A DNA stretch of 64,000 bases from Flagellimonas myxillae (GTDB lineage: Bacteria > Bacteroidota > Bacteroidia > Flavobacteriales > Flavobacteriaceae): assembly GCF_023502235.1 (NCBI RefSeq), contig NZ_JAMFLY010000001.1:1426001-1490000 (forward strand), read 5' to 3'. Positions 35,598-44,452 of this stretch are shown here, in pieces (within the stretch, counting starts at the first letter, position 1; each line of letters begins with the position of its first letter). A program made the position numbers and the translations under genes. The notes under the pieces are model-generated. The model had not been told where the DNA came from. It was given only the letters and a program-made list of their open reading frames with translations, and searched no databases.

Positions 35598-36189
35598 AAA
35601 TCCATTGAACGAAAAGCTCAAGGGATACACATTGATTTTGGGCTCGGGGTCTCCAAGGAGGCGGAAATTTCTAGAAGAATTGGGGTTGGATTTTAAGGTA
35701 AGACCCAAATCCGTTGAGGAGATTTACCCGGAGGCTTTGCAGGGCAGTGAAATTTCAGATTTTTTGGCCATCCTAAAAGCCAACCCTTTTCGAGACGAAC
35801 TGGCCCCAAACGAGATTGTTATTACCTCCGATACTGTAGTATGGCACAATGGTAGTTCTTTGGCCAAGGCGTCCAATCCAGAAGAAGCACGACAAATGCT
35901 CCGTACCATGTCTGGGAATTGGCACGAGGTCATAACCTCGATTTGTTTTACAGGTAAAGAGTTCCAAAAAACAGTGCATGCGACCACACAGGTAAAGTTC
36001 AAGGATTTTATGGACGAGGAACTCAACTACTACATTGAACAGTGCAAACCCTTTGATAAGGCCGGTGCCTACGGCATTCAGGAATGGATCGGGATGATAG
36101 GGATTTCCGAAATTAAAGGTTCCTACACCAACGTCGTGGGATTGCCAACACATTTGTTTTATAAAACGTTAATGGAACTGGTTTCTTAG
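35590..36189 (+). CDS. Maf-family nucleoside triphosphate pyrophosphatase
   Basis: 199 residues from the ATG at 35590, which overlaps the phosphatase stop by 8 nt; the longer frame to 35440 reads through the phosphatase gene in another frame and is not used. Maf signature near the N-terminus: LILGSGSPRRRKFLEELG; SDTVVWHNG with the catalytic-type Asp; YIEQCKPFDKAGAYGIQEW and KGSYTNVVGLPTHLFY at the C-terminus. Maf proteins hydrolyse non-canonical or modified nucleotides to monophosphates. Confidence 0.93.
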   Translation: MTKNPLNEKLKGYTLILGSGSPRRRKFLEELGLDFKVRPKSVEEIYPEALQGSEISDFLAILKANPFRDELAPNEIVITSDTVVWHNGSSLAKASNPEEARQMLRTMSGNWHEVITSICFTGKEFQKTVHATTQVKFKDFMDEELNYYIEQCKPFDKAGAYGIQEWIGMIGISEIKGSYTNVVGLPTHLFYKTLMELVS

Positions 36190-36218
36190 CCATTGATTCG
36201 TAACTTTAGAAAAACTTT

Positions 36219-37181
36219 ATGGCCATGGGAAAAGTCTTCAACTCCATATCATCAGTCCTTGCATTTGCTGTTATTGTTTCTTCCTTGAATTCTTGCGTTG
36301 ATTCGACCAAGGCATCAAACAAAGTGGCTTCCACAGCCATGGAATCCTTGGAAAAAGAGGTGAAAAAGCCTAAAAAAAAGCTGTCTGAAGCATTCAAGTC
36401 CTATTGGTATTCGGGAAATGCTGAAATCACCTCCTATACTCTTGAACAAGCCCGTTATGGGGAACTTAGGGATGGGCATGCAGTTATGATCTATGTTACC
36501 GAACCATTTTTACCGGAAAAACAGGTTAAAGCGGATCGTAATAACCCGGGCAATGTTTCTGTACTGAAGTTAAACGCGACCAAAAAGTATTTTACGGGTA
36601 TTTATCCCTATTCTGTGATGAGCAGTACATTTTATCCTATCCATGACAATCAGCATGCGCTCAAGACCAGTCTTTCCATGCAGGAATGGTGCGGCCACGT
36701 CTACTCCCAAATCAACAACAGAGATCAATTTGAATTTACCTCCCACTCCTATTTTGAATCTGAAGCAGATCAGCATATAAATTTGGATAAAACCGTTTTG
36801 GAAAACGAAATATGGAACAAAATCAGGATCAGTCCAAAAGATTTGCCCACTGGCAACTTCAGTATAATCCCATCGCTAGAATATGTGAGGTTGAGGCATA
36901 CGGAGCTAAAAGCCTATGATGCCAATGCCGAAATCAAGGAAGAAGACGGCCTAATGACCTATTCCATCACCTATCCGGAATTGGAAAGAACTTTGGCCAT
37001 AACCATTACCTCAGATTTTCCACACAGTATTGAAGGTTGGACCGAAACCTTCACAAGCGGCTTTGGTTCGGGCGCCAAACAAATGACCACAAAAGCCACC
37101 AAGATAAAATCCATCAAAACAGCTTATTGGGGGCAAAACAGCAATAAGGATTTTGTTTTAAGAGACAGTTTAGGCTTGTAA
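36219..37181 (+). CDS. Lipoprotein of unknown function beside maf
   Basis: 320 residues. Signal peptide ending SSLNSC, a lipobox-like site (the Asn at -2 is unusual). The mature protein contains FKSYWYSGNAEITSYTLEQARYG and MQEWCGHVYSQINNRDQFEFTSHSYFESEADQ; it looks soluble and globular. No named family recognised. Homologues in this phylum are, as I recall, sometimes labelled septum formation inhibitor Maf; nothing in this sequence resembles Maf, and the label probably spread from the neighbouring gene. Confidence 0.8.
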   Translation: MAMGKVFNSISSVLAFAVIVSSLNSCVDSTKASNKVASTAMESLEKEVKKPKKKLSEAFKSYWYSGNAEITSYTLEQARYGELRDGHAVMIYVTEPFLPEKQVKADRNNPGNVSVLKLNATKKYFTGIYPYSVMSSTFYPIHDNQHALKTSLSMQEWCGHVYSQINNRDQFEFTSHSYFESEADQHINLDKTVLENEIWNKIRISPKDLPTGNFSIIPSLEYVRLRHTELKAYDANAEIKEEDGLMTYSITYPELERTLAITITSDFPHSIEGWTETFTSGFGSGAKQMTTKATKIKSIKTAYWGQNSNKDFVLRDSLGL

Positions 37182-37254
37182 ACAAGGGTCTTCTATAAGG
37201 TTTATACCCTGTTAAAGATGTTCTAAATTCCATCTCAACTGGTGCTAATCTTTC

Positions 37255-37262
37255 TATATTTG
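37255..37262 (+). promoter_or_regulatory. Candidate -7 box of the PIG-L gene
   Basis: TATATTTG, a perfect TAnnTTTG match, 22 nt before the ATG at 37285. No -33 TTG stands at about 19 nt, so activity is uncertain. Confidence 0.5.
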
Positions 37263-37284
37263 GGCAACCACTAAATAATCAGGT

Positions 37285-39816
37285 ATGCAAAAAATTTGGA
37301 TTGGCTTTCTAAGCACGATCTGCTGTATATCGGTTTCTTTCTCCCAAGCACCCGATAAACCTTCTTCAACAGAAATACACCACAAACTTCAAAAACTCAA
37401 TTTTTTGGGAACGGCACTTTATGTCGCCGCACACCCAGATGATGAAAACACCCGGCTGATTTCCTATTTGTCCAACTACGACAAGGCCCGTACGGCCTAT
37501 CTCTCGATCACTCGTGGTGATGGAGGTCAAAATCTTATCGGCTCTGAGCTTAGGGAGTTATTGGGGGTGCTTAGGACCCAGGAGCTGTTAGCAGCCCGGG
37601 GCATTGATGGTGGGGAGCAATGGTTTACGAGGGCCAATGATTTTGGTTATTCCAAACACCCAAAGGAGACCCTTAAAATATGGGATAAAGAACAGGTTTT
37701 GGGCGATGTCGTCTGGGCCATCCGAAATATTAGACCAGATGTGATTATCAATCGCTTTGATCATAGAACGCCGGGAAGCACACATGGACATCATACCTCT
37801 TCCGCTATGCTGAGCGTTGAGGCTTTTGATTTGGCCAACGATGCCAATTCCTATCCGGAGCATTTGCAATCCACCTCCGTTTGGCAACCCCGGCGTGTAT
37901 TCTTCAATACCACTTGGTGGTTTTATGGAAGCCAGGAGAATTTCGCAAAAGCGGATAAATCCAATATGCTGAAACTGGATGTTGGGGTTTATTATCCAGA
38001 ACTGGGACTCTCCAACAACGAGATTGCCTCCATGGCGAGTAGCTCCCACCTATGTCAAGGATTTGGTAGGGTCACCACCAGGGGAACCCAAGACGAGTAC
38101 GTGGAGTTGCTCAAAGGAGACTTACCTACTTCCAATAATTTATTTGAAGGAATAAACACAACATGGTCTCGTATTCCTGGAGGAAAAGCCATCGGGGATA
38201 TTTTGTACAAGGTGGAGGAAAACTTCAATTTCAGTAATCCTTCCGAGCATGTACCTGATTTGGTCAAAGCATATCAACTCTTGCAGGAAGTTGATGACGA
38301 ACACTGGAAAAACCTAAAGTCCAAAGCTCTCGAAGAGCTTATTTTGGATTGCAGCGGACTTTATTTAGAAGTTAGTGCGGAATCCGGTTCCACAACAAAA
38401 GGAGATCAAGCCAAGCTCAATATCGAAGTGGTAAACCGGAGCGCGGGAAAAGTTGTGTTGAAAGAAATCATTCTCCAGGGTTCAACCGGAAAGTTGGAAC
38501 CAAATCTAGTTTTGGAAAACAATAAAAAGGAAAATCTTAGTCTGGAGTTTTCGGTGGCGGAGAACATTGCTAACTCTAGTCCCTATTGGCTTAAGGAGAA
38601 GGGAACTTTGGGCATGTACACGGTTACCGATCAATCCATGATAGGGAAAGCGGAAAACCCAAGTGCCTTCCATGCACAGTTTACCCTTGATTTTAATGGT
38701 ACACAAATCGATTTTACCAAACCCGTAATCCACCGATATTCCAAACCGGATAAAGGGGAATTGTATGAACCTTTTGCTGTTTTGCCGCGGATTACCACCA
38801 AAATAGCTGAGAAAGTCTTGATATTTTCAGATGCCGAACCTCGAGAAGTATTGGTCAAGGTAAAGGCGGGAAAGGACAGTGTTTCAGGGTCGGTGGGGTT
38901 AGATTACCCGGAAGGCTGGGTAGTGACCCCAAAAAGCAATCCTTTTTCCATTGAACAAAAAGGCCAAGAGCAAGATGTGACATTCACCGTTATTCCACCG
39001 GCTGATGACAGTGAGGGTAAAATCACGGCAGTTGCACAAATTGATGGGCAAGTGTTTAACCAAGAATTGGTGGAGATAGCCTATGACCATGTCCCTAAAC
39101 AATCCATTTTACTTCCTGCCGAGGCCAAGGTGGTGCGCATGAATATCCAGAAATCTGGCGAGCATATCGGCTACATTATGGGTGCAGGCGACAAGGTTCC
39201 CGAAAGTCTGAAACAGATTGGCTATCAAGTACACACTATAGACCCAAATGAAATCCAAAGCGGTACTTTGGACAAATACGACGCCATTGTCGTCGGTATT
39301 AGGGCCTACAATGTGGTAGAAGCTCTAAAATTTAAACAACCTATCTTGTTTGAATACGTCCAAAATGGCGGCAACATGATCGTCCAATACAATACCGCTG
39401 GTAGATGGAGCCGACAGTTTGATAATATTGCTCCCTACGACCTCACACTATCTAGGGACCGCGTAACGGATGAAACTGCCAAAGTAAGTATCATCTCCGG
39501 TGACCATTCCCTAGTCAACTTTCCCAATACGATCAAGGAAAGCGATTTTGATGGTTGGGTCCAGGAAAGGGGTCTTTACTTCCCGAACGAGTGGAGTACC
39601 GAGTTCACCCCTATCCTATCAATGACGGATGAAGGTGAAGAAGCCAAGGAGGGCAGTCTACTGGTGGCACCTTATGGCGAAGGACATTACATCTATACCG
39701 GATTGAGTTTCTTCCGGGAACTTCCTGCGGGAGTTTCGGGAGCATATAAACTTTTTGCCAATATGCTATCCATTGGGAAGAGCGAAGTCAAAAAAGATAG
39801 CAATGTCAAAGGATAA
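37285..39816 (+). CDS. Large PIG-L/LmbE deacetylase with C-terminal ThuA-like region
   Basis: 843 residues, signal peptide (1-20). The PIG-L zinc deacetylase domain (about 30-230) has AAHPDDENTRLISYL, DGGQNLIG, and FDHRTPGSTHGHHTSSAM. A middle region (about 340-600) is beta-rich, like NPCBM or Ig-type folds. The C-terminal part (about 620-820), with HIGYIMGAGDKVPESLKQIG and DAIVVGIRAYNVVEALKFKQ, resembles a class I glutamine-amidotransferase/ThuA-like fold. Predicted to act outside the inner membrane on N-acetylated glycans or related molecules. A 38-residue membrane peptide and a symporter follow at once. Confidence 0.88.
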   Translation: MQKIWIGFLSTICCISVSFSQAPDKPSSTEIHHKLQKLNFLGTALYVAAHPDDENTRLISYLSNYDKARTAYLSITRGDGGQNLIGSELRELLGVLRTQELLAARGIDGGEQWFTRANDFGYSKHPKETLKIWDKEQVLGDVVWAIRNIRPDVIINRFDHRTPGSTHGHHTSSAMLSVEAFDLANDANSYPEHLQSTSVWQPRRVFFNTTWWFYGSQENFAKADKSNMLKLDVGVYYPELGLSNNEIASMASSSHLCQGFGRVTTRGTQDEYVELLKGDLPTSNNLFEGINTTWSRIPGGKAIGDILYKVEENFNFSNPSEHVPDLVKAYQLLQEVDDEHWKNLKSKALEELILDCSGLYLEVSAESGSTTKGDQAKLNIEVVNRSAGKVVLKEIILQGSTGKLEPNLVLENNKKENLSLEFSVAENIANSSPYWLKEKGTLGMYTVTDQSMIGKAENPSAFHAQFTLDFNGTQIDFTKPVIHRYSKPDKGELYEPFAVLPRITTKIAEKVLIFSDAEPREVLVKVKAGKDSVSGSVGLDYPEGWVVTPKSNPFSIEQKGQEQDVTFTVIPPADDSEGKITAVAQIDGQVFNQELVEIAYDHVPKQSILLPAEAKVVRMNIQKSGEHIGYIMGAGDKVPESLKQIGYQVHTIDPNEIQSGTLDKYDAIVVGIRAYNVVEALKFKQPILFEYVQNGGNMIVQYNTAGRWSRQFDNIAPYDLTLSRDRVTDETAKVSIISGDHSLVNFPNTIKESDFDGWVQERGLYFPNEWSTEFTPILSMTDEGEEAKEGSLLVAPYGEGHYIYTGLSFFRELPAGVSGAYKLFANMLSIGKSEVKKDSNVKG

Positions 39817-39919
39817 TCTCGAAAATAAATGGATTTGGAAGCGGGAGTACGCCATCGTATTACTGCTCAACTTCATTTACATATTGATTTTCTACTTCAT
39901 TATGACGCTTAATACCTAG
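39803..39919 (+). CDS. 38-residue single-helix membrane peptide between deacetylase and symporter
   Basis: ATG at 39803 overlaps the end of the PIG-L gene by 14 nt; TAG at 39917-39919, 6 nt before the symporter ATG. The peptide begins MSKDNLENKWIWKREY and continues with one hydrophobic helix (residues 17-35, AIVLLLNFIYILIFYFIM). The positive, tryptophan-bearing N-terminus and single helix suggest a small transporter partner. Its tight packing on both sides argues that it is translated. I know no named family for it. Confidence 0.65.
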   Translation: MSKDNLENKWIWKREYAIVLLLNFIYILIFYFIMTLNT

Positions 39920-39925
39920 ACCTAA

Positions 39926-41632
39926 ATGGGGATTTTAGATTGGATTGTTCTGGGCAGTACGCTGCTTTTTATTGTAGTCTACGGTGTATGGAAAACCCGT
40001 GGAAGCAAAAATGTGGAAGATTATGTTCTTGGCGGAAATGATGCCAAATGGTGGACCATAGGATTGTCCGTTATGGCAACCCAAGCCAGCGCCATTACCT
40101 TTTTATCCACTCCTGGACAAGCGTTCCACGATGGGATGGGCTTTGTACAATTCTATTTTGGATTGCCTTTGGCCATGATTGTCATTTGTTTGGTATTTAT
40201 TCCCATATATCGAAAGCTGAAAGTCTATACGGCTTATGAAATGTTGGAAGGGCGATTTGACCTAAAAACTAGGTCCTTGACCGCCATCTTGTTCCTGGTT
40301 CAACGGGGATTGGCGGCCGGAATTACCATTTTTGCTCCGTCCATTATTTTGTCCGCTGTATTGGGATGGGACTTAAGAACCTTAAACATCATTATTGGTA
40401 TCCTGGTGATCATTTATACCGTAACCGGGGGAACCAAAGCGGTAAGTGTCACCCAAAAACAGCAAATGTTCATCATTATGGTGGGTATGTTCTTTGCCTT
40501 CTTTTTCATTTTGGGTTCCCTCCCCAACGGGGTGTCCTTCGGGGAAGCTTTGAAAATTGCCGGAGCCAATAACAAACTACAAATCCTGGATTTTAGTTTC
40601 GATACCAATAACAGGTATACGTTCTGGAGTGGTATTACCGGAGGGTTCTTTTTGGCATTGGCCTATTTTGGTACGGACCAAAGTCAGGTGCAGCGTTACC
40701 TATCGGGAGAATCCGTTCGCGAAAGTCAGCTTGGTTTAATTTTCAACGGAATTTTCAAGATTCCAATGCAGTTTTTTATCCTTTTGGTCGGAACTATGGT
40801 TTTTGTCTTTTACCAATACAATGCCTCTCCGCTCAACTTCAACCCAGCTGCATCCGAAGCAGTGAAAATATCAGAGTATGCAGCGGATTACGAAATTTTG
40901 GAACAAGGGCATTTGGCTTTGGAGCAGGAAAAGAAAAAAGCCCAAGAGGATTTCTCCTCTGCTTTGGCCTTAAAGGAATATAACGCCATACAACAGGCAG
41001 AGCTGAATATCATGAAAATCAACCAAAGGGAGAAGGCCAATCGCGATGCGGCCAGAACCTTGATTTCCAAGGCAGATAGTTCGGTTGAAACCAACGACAA
41101 GGATTATGTTTTTATCCATTTTATCCTAGATAATCTTCCTGCAGGACTGATCGGGTTATTGTTGGCCGTTATCCTATCTGCAGCCATGTCGTCCACTGCT
41201 TCTGAGTTAAATGCTTTGGGCACTATCACGGCCTTGGACCTGTACAAACGAAACAATACCAAGGAAAAGGACGCTAAACACTACGTTTTGGCGACCAAGG
41301 GATTTACCCTCTTGTGGGGAATTATTGCCATTTTAATAGCCTGTGTCGCCAACCTTTTTGATAATTTAATCCAATTGGTGAATATCATAGGCTCCATTTT
41401 TTATGGGAACGTGCTTGGTATTTTCCTATTGGCTTTCTTTATAAAATTCGTGAAAGGAAATTCCGTTTTTATTGCCGCCATCTTAACCCAGGTCATTGTG
41501 ATTATCGGTTGGTATATGGATTGGATGTCCTACCTCTGGTTGAACGCCTTTGGGTGTGGGTTAGTCATCTTACTGGCAATAATCATTGAGAGTTTTGACG
41601 GTTTCTTGAACAAACCTCCCGTTGAGGCATAA
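39926..41632 (+). CDS. Sodium:solute symporter (SSS family) with a charged insert
   Basis: 568 residues, about 13 helices. SSS features: NVEDYVLGGNDAKWWTIGLSVMATQASAITFLSTPG (helix 1 unwound region, SSS typical), TGGTKAVSVTQKQQ, FFLALAYFGTDQSQVQRYL, and SAAMSSTASELNALGTITALDLYKR. Residues about 308-392 form a hydrophilic, Lys/Glu/Ala-rich, probably coiled insert in the loop before the helix starting FIHFILDNLP, longer than in classical family members. Substrate unknown; the linked deacetylase suggests a sugar or amino sugar. Confidence 0.9.
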   Translation: MGILDWIVLGSTLLFIVVYGVWKTRGSKNVEDYVLGGNDAKWWTIGLSVMATQASAITFLSTPGQAFHDGMGFVQFYFGLPLAMIVICLVFIPIYRKLKVYTAYEMLEGRFDLKTRSLTAILFLVQRGLAAGITIFAPSIILSAVLGWDLRTLNIIIGILVIIYTVTGGTKAVSVTQKQQMFIIMVGMFFAFFFILGSLPNGVSFGEALKIAGANNKLQILDFSFDTNNRYTFWSGITGGFFLALAYFGTDQSQVQRYLSGESVRESQLGLIFNGIFKIPMQFFILLVGTMVFVFYQYNASPLNFNPAASEAVKISEYAADYEILEQGHLALEQEKKKAQEDFSSALALKEYNAIQQAELNIMKINQREKANRDAARTLISKADSSVETNDKDYVFIHFILDNLPAGLIGLLLAVILSAAMSSTASELNALGTITALDLYKRNNTKEKDAKHYVLATKGFTLLWGIIAILIACVANLFDNLIQLVNIIGSIFYGNVLGIFLLAFFIKFVKGNSVFIAAILTQVIVIIGWYMDWMSYLWLNAFGCGLVILLAIIIESFDGFLNKPPVEA

Positions 41633-41634
41633 AA

Positions 41635-41656
41635 AAACCCACGCAAGCGTGGGTTT
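41635..41656. terminator. Bidirectional terminator between symporter and DUF2911 genes
   Basis: AAACCCACGC-AA-GCGTGGGTTT: perfect 10-bp stem. A's precede and T's follow on each strand, so it can serve both convergent genes. Confidence 0.9.
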
Positions 41657-41676
41657 AAAATTATTGTAAGCAATTT

Positions 41677-42522
41677 TTAAAGTGCCCCCCATTCCTTTAG
41701 GGAATCCTTATTCATTTTTACGTAATCTCCATTACCAGCTGCTTCAGCTTTGGACAACGATTGTTTTGCCGATTCAATTGCTGCTTTTTTATCTCCTGCC
41801 TTGGCGTAGATCAAAGATTGTTGGCGCAACTGCCAAAATCTTGGATTGTCGGTCATGGACATGGCTTTTTCCATCCACTCTTTGGCTTTGTTAATGTCCT
41901 TGCCCTCATTCAAATAATAGACAGCAGCCGTATAATATTCCCCAAAACCTGGACCCGCCAAAGTTTTTTCAATGGACTTCATCACAGTAGCATCAGCTGG
42001 AACACCAAATGGAACGGCCACATAGGTATTTTCCCAGATAAAGCCAAGATTGGCGCTATTCGTTTTTAAGTCATCGATACTGATGGTGAAAGTTTCAACT
42101 GCCATGGGCATTTTATATACGGGAACCGTAGCTTTGGCAACAACCTTGCTGTCGTCCCAATCGCTGGGAACACCACCCCCTTGGGTATCGGTATAAAAGA
42201 AAACTTCCCAGTTTTCGGAAGTTGGCTTGGTAAATATGGAGTAAGTACCTGCTTTAACCTCCTGATCAGCAATAGTGACATCGGTGCTAAAGCTGATTTT
42301 GGTGTAGTAATTGGCACCGGTTCTCCAAAGTTTGTTGAAGGGAACCAAATTCCCGTAAATTGTTCTTCCACGCATGGATGGTCTTGAATAATCCACCGTT
42401 ACATCTGTCAATCCCACTTTTTGCTCAAGTTTGGAAGCCGGGCTTGGGGCAGGCGTGTTTATTTGAGCTTCCAAGGAGACCGTTAGAAGTGCTGCAAATG
42501 CAAATAAGGCTAATTTTTTCAT
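41677..42522 (-). CDS. DUF2911 exported protein
   Basis: 281 residues. Signal peptide (1-19, MKKLALFAFAALLTVSLEA). The DUF2911 domain (about 25-170) shows VDYSRPSMRGRTIYGNLVPFNKLWRTGANYYTKISFSTDV and KAGTYSIFTKP. The C-terminal part (about 190-280) is helical, with short TPR-like repeats (AKEWMEKAMSMTDNPRFW, AKAGDKKAAIESAKQSLSKAEAA). Function unknown; the protein is common in Bacteroidota. Its own promoter lies at 42554-42561. Confidence 0.9.
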   Translation of the reverse strand: MKKLALFAFAALLTVSLEAQINTPAPSPASKLEQKVGLTDVTVDYSRPSMRGRTIYGNLVPFNKLWRTGANYYTKISFSTDVTIADQEVKAGTYSIFTKPTSENWEVFFYTDTQGGGVPSDWDDSKVVAKATVPVYKMPMAVETFTISIDDLKTNSANLGFIWENTYVAVPFGVPADATVMKSIEKTLAGPGFGEYYTAAVYYLNEGKDINKAKEWMEKAMSMTDNPRFWQLRQQSLIYAKAGDKKAAIESAKQSLSKAEAAGNGDYVKMNKDSLKEWGAL

Positions 42523-42553
42523 TTCAATATGTGTTTTAGATTCGTTAGTAAAA

Positions 42554-42561
42554 CAAAGCTA
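42554..42561 (-). promoter_or_regulatory. Candidate -7 box of the DUF2911 gene
   Basis: Minus strand TAGCTTTG (TAnnTTTG), 31 nt before the ATG. The -33 box is weak. Confidence 0.45.
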
Positions 42562-42610
42562 AATATTAAGGAAGGTTGGACTTGTTAAGAAATCCATAAA
42601 AGAAATCGGA

Positions 42611-43810
42611 CTACTTAATGATAAACGGTTTGGCAATTCTCCCATTCCTCAGATGGAAGGAAATGAAATAAATGGAAGGCTGTAAAAAGGAGGTGTCAAT
42701 GGATCCCGATAGGCTGGAATCACTATCGTGGACCAAGATTTTCTTTCCGCTGATGTCGAAAATGGCATAACCAAACAAGTCCGCCGCTTCGTTCAAATTG
42801 TAGTTCAAGGATAGGGTACCCATGGGCTGGTACAAAGTAAGCTCAGGGAACATCGCATCCGGGTTGGGTACATCCGGCTCGGGATTCGGATCAGGTTCTG
42901 GGTCAGGGTCAGTCTCCTCCATAATGCTCATGGCATACAAACTAGAGGGAACCAAAATGGTAGGAATTGTTCGCCGAAACTCCTCAGCACTTAAAAAAAA
43001 TCCATTTCCAAAATGAGTAATAGCCTCAATCTGGTTCAAGCCCAAATCCAACGTCGTCTTGGTCACTGAACCTGAAAAAATAGAAGATTCCGGAGGCAAT
43101 TCCACTTGTACCAAAAATGGCATCAACAAGGGGGAATACCCCACCAAAGAAAGCTGTTCGGAATTTGCATCATAGGTAGCTCCGGTGATCAATCCATCAA
43201 CCTGATAACTATCCAAACGTGTGGCAGTATGGGTCCCGGGAGTACTTGGAATGCTATAGGCAACGGTGCCTAAGTCTTGCCATTGTTTGGTAAATACGAT
43301 GAGTTTTCCTTCCAAACTAATCATGGCCTCTGCGTCCCAATTGGTTTCTGGATTCGGAGTGAAATTTGCCTGATCGGAATATGTGAATTGGATTTCCTCG
43401 GCAAAAACTGTGTTAGCTGCGGTATAAGCCGATTTTGCAATCCTATAAATTTTCAAATCGGTCCGATCTCCGTTATTGTTTCCAAAATCACCTATATAAA
43501 TATAGTTGGCATCCTGGGTTAAATCTTCCCAGTCTATGTTAGTTGCGTTACTCAGGGCAACCGTTCTTTTGATTGAACCAACATCTGGATCAAGCTCATA
43601 AAGAGCAGCATCGTTGCCTGAATCATTGTGGGTAACCAGACTCCCATTAAAATATATCAAACCAGAGGTTTCATTGATGGTTCCGGGCAAGTCCGCAATT
43701 TTATCAATGGTGATTTGACTGTATGCACCAGTAATCCAAAGCAGAAAACCCGCTCGACAAAAAGATTTCAGTACAGCCATGGAAATCAATTTCATATTCC
43801 AAGTTAGCAT
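42611..43810 (-). CDS. T9SS-secreted protein with beta-propeller-like domain
   Basis: 399 residues. Hydrophobic N-terminus (about 14-31) consistent with a signal peptide. A propeller-like region (about 32-295) contains NDSGNDAALYELDPD, DWEDLTQDANYIYIGDFGNN and NWDAEAMISLEGKLIVF, as in esterase-like/SMP-30-type calcium-binding propellers. An acidic PDPEPDPNPEPD linker (about 300-315) leads to a C-terminal sorting region (about 325-399) of type A form: LNYNLNEAADLFGYAIFDISGKKIL ... SIYFISFHLRNGR. Secreted via the type IX system and attached to the surface or released. Activity unknown. Confidence 0.8.
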   Translation of the reverse strand: MLTWNMKLISMAVLKSFCRAGFLLWITGAYSQITIDKIADLPGTINETSGLIYFNGSLVTHNDSGNDAALYELDPDVGSIKRTVALSNATNIDWEDLTQDANYIYIGDFGNNNGDRTDLKIYRIAKSAYTAANTVFAEEIQFTYSDQANFTPNPETNWDAEAMISLEGKLIVFTKQWQDLGTVAYSIPSTPGTHTATRLDSYQVDGLITGATYDANSEQLSLVGYSPLLMPFLVQVELPPESSIFSGSVTKTTLDLGLNQIEAITHFGNGFFLSAEEFRRTIPTILVPSSLYAMSIMEETDPDPEPDPNPEPDVPNPDAMFPELTLYQPMGTLSLNYNLNEAADLFGYAIFDISGKKILVHDSDSSLSGSIDTSFLQPSIYFISFHLRNGRIAKPFIIK

Positions 43811-43887
43811 TTTAACTTAATATTCTGTGAATCAGGCTTGTTGATAATTTTGTTTAACTATAATCAATATTTATTAAACATTTTTAG

Positions 43888-43895
43888 TATATTTG
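43888..43895 (+). promoter_or_regulatory. Candidate -7 box just before the SRPBCC gene
   Basis: TATATTTG matches TAnnTTTG, ending 5 nt before the ATG at 43901. If it is used, the transcript would begin at or next to the start codon (leaderless). There is no clear -33 element. Confidence 0.4.
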
Positions 43896-43900
43896 ATGAC

Positions 43901-44398
43901 ATGCACCTATATAAACTACATACAAAGCAGTATTTGCCCATTTCAATCATGGAGGCTTGGGAATTCCTATCCAATCCCAAAAACCTTCCAAACATTACCC
44001 CAAAACACATGGAGTTTAGTATTATCTCTGGTGGAGATAGGCTCATGTATCCCGGACAGATCATCGCCTATACGGTAAAACCTTTCCCGGGTTATGCAGT
44101 GAGATGGGTAACTGAGATTACCCACATGGAGGACGGGTACTATTTTGTGGACGAACAACGCCATGGGCCCTACGCATTTTGGCACCATAAGCATTTTCTG
44201 AAGGAGCATGGAAATGGGGTCATAATGGAAGATATCGTGGATTATGCCCTTCCCTACGGCATCCTCGGTAGATTGGCCCACACTCTTTTTGTAAAAAGGC
44301 AACTGAACAAAATTTTTGAACATCGAAGAGTTCAGTTGGAAACCATATTCGGTACTCCCCAAACCGAGGACCATTACTTGGTCTTAAAAACTGTTTAG
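43901..44398 (+). CDS. SRPBCC-family ligand-binding protein
   Basis: 165 residues from ATG 43901 (the frame is open back to 43838 but those codons read as untranslated leader). START/SRPBCC helix-grip fold: HLYKLHTKQYLPISIMEAWEFLSNPKNLPNITPKHMEF at the N-terminus, GGDRLMYPGQIIAYTVKPFPGYAVRWVTEITHM, and the C-terminal helix VKRQLNKIFEHRRVQLETIF. Ligand unknown. It lies 54 nt upstream of the photolyase gene, a pairing seen in several bacterial light-response gene groups. Confidence 0.85.
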   Translation: MHLYKLHTKQYLPISIMEAWEFLSNPKNLPNITPKHMEFSIISGGDRLMYPGQIIAYTVKPFPGYAVRWVTEITHMEDGYYFVDEQRHGPYAFWHHKHFLKEHGNGVIMEDIVDYALPYGILGRLAHTLFVKRQLNKIFEHRRVQLETIFGTPQTEDHYLVLKTV

Positions 44399-44452
44399 CA
44401 CTTTTTCCCCAGAAGTTTCATAGCTAAACAAACCTATTAGTAATACTTGATA

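Noticed and set aside
34941..35708. 255-codon minus-strand frame opposite the KdsC-like gene
   Set aside because: Lies antisense to clear KdsC and DUF2520 coding sequence; translated protein has no family features, so it is a shadow.
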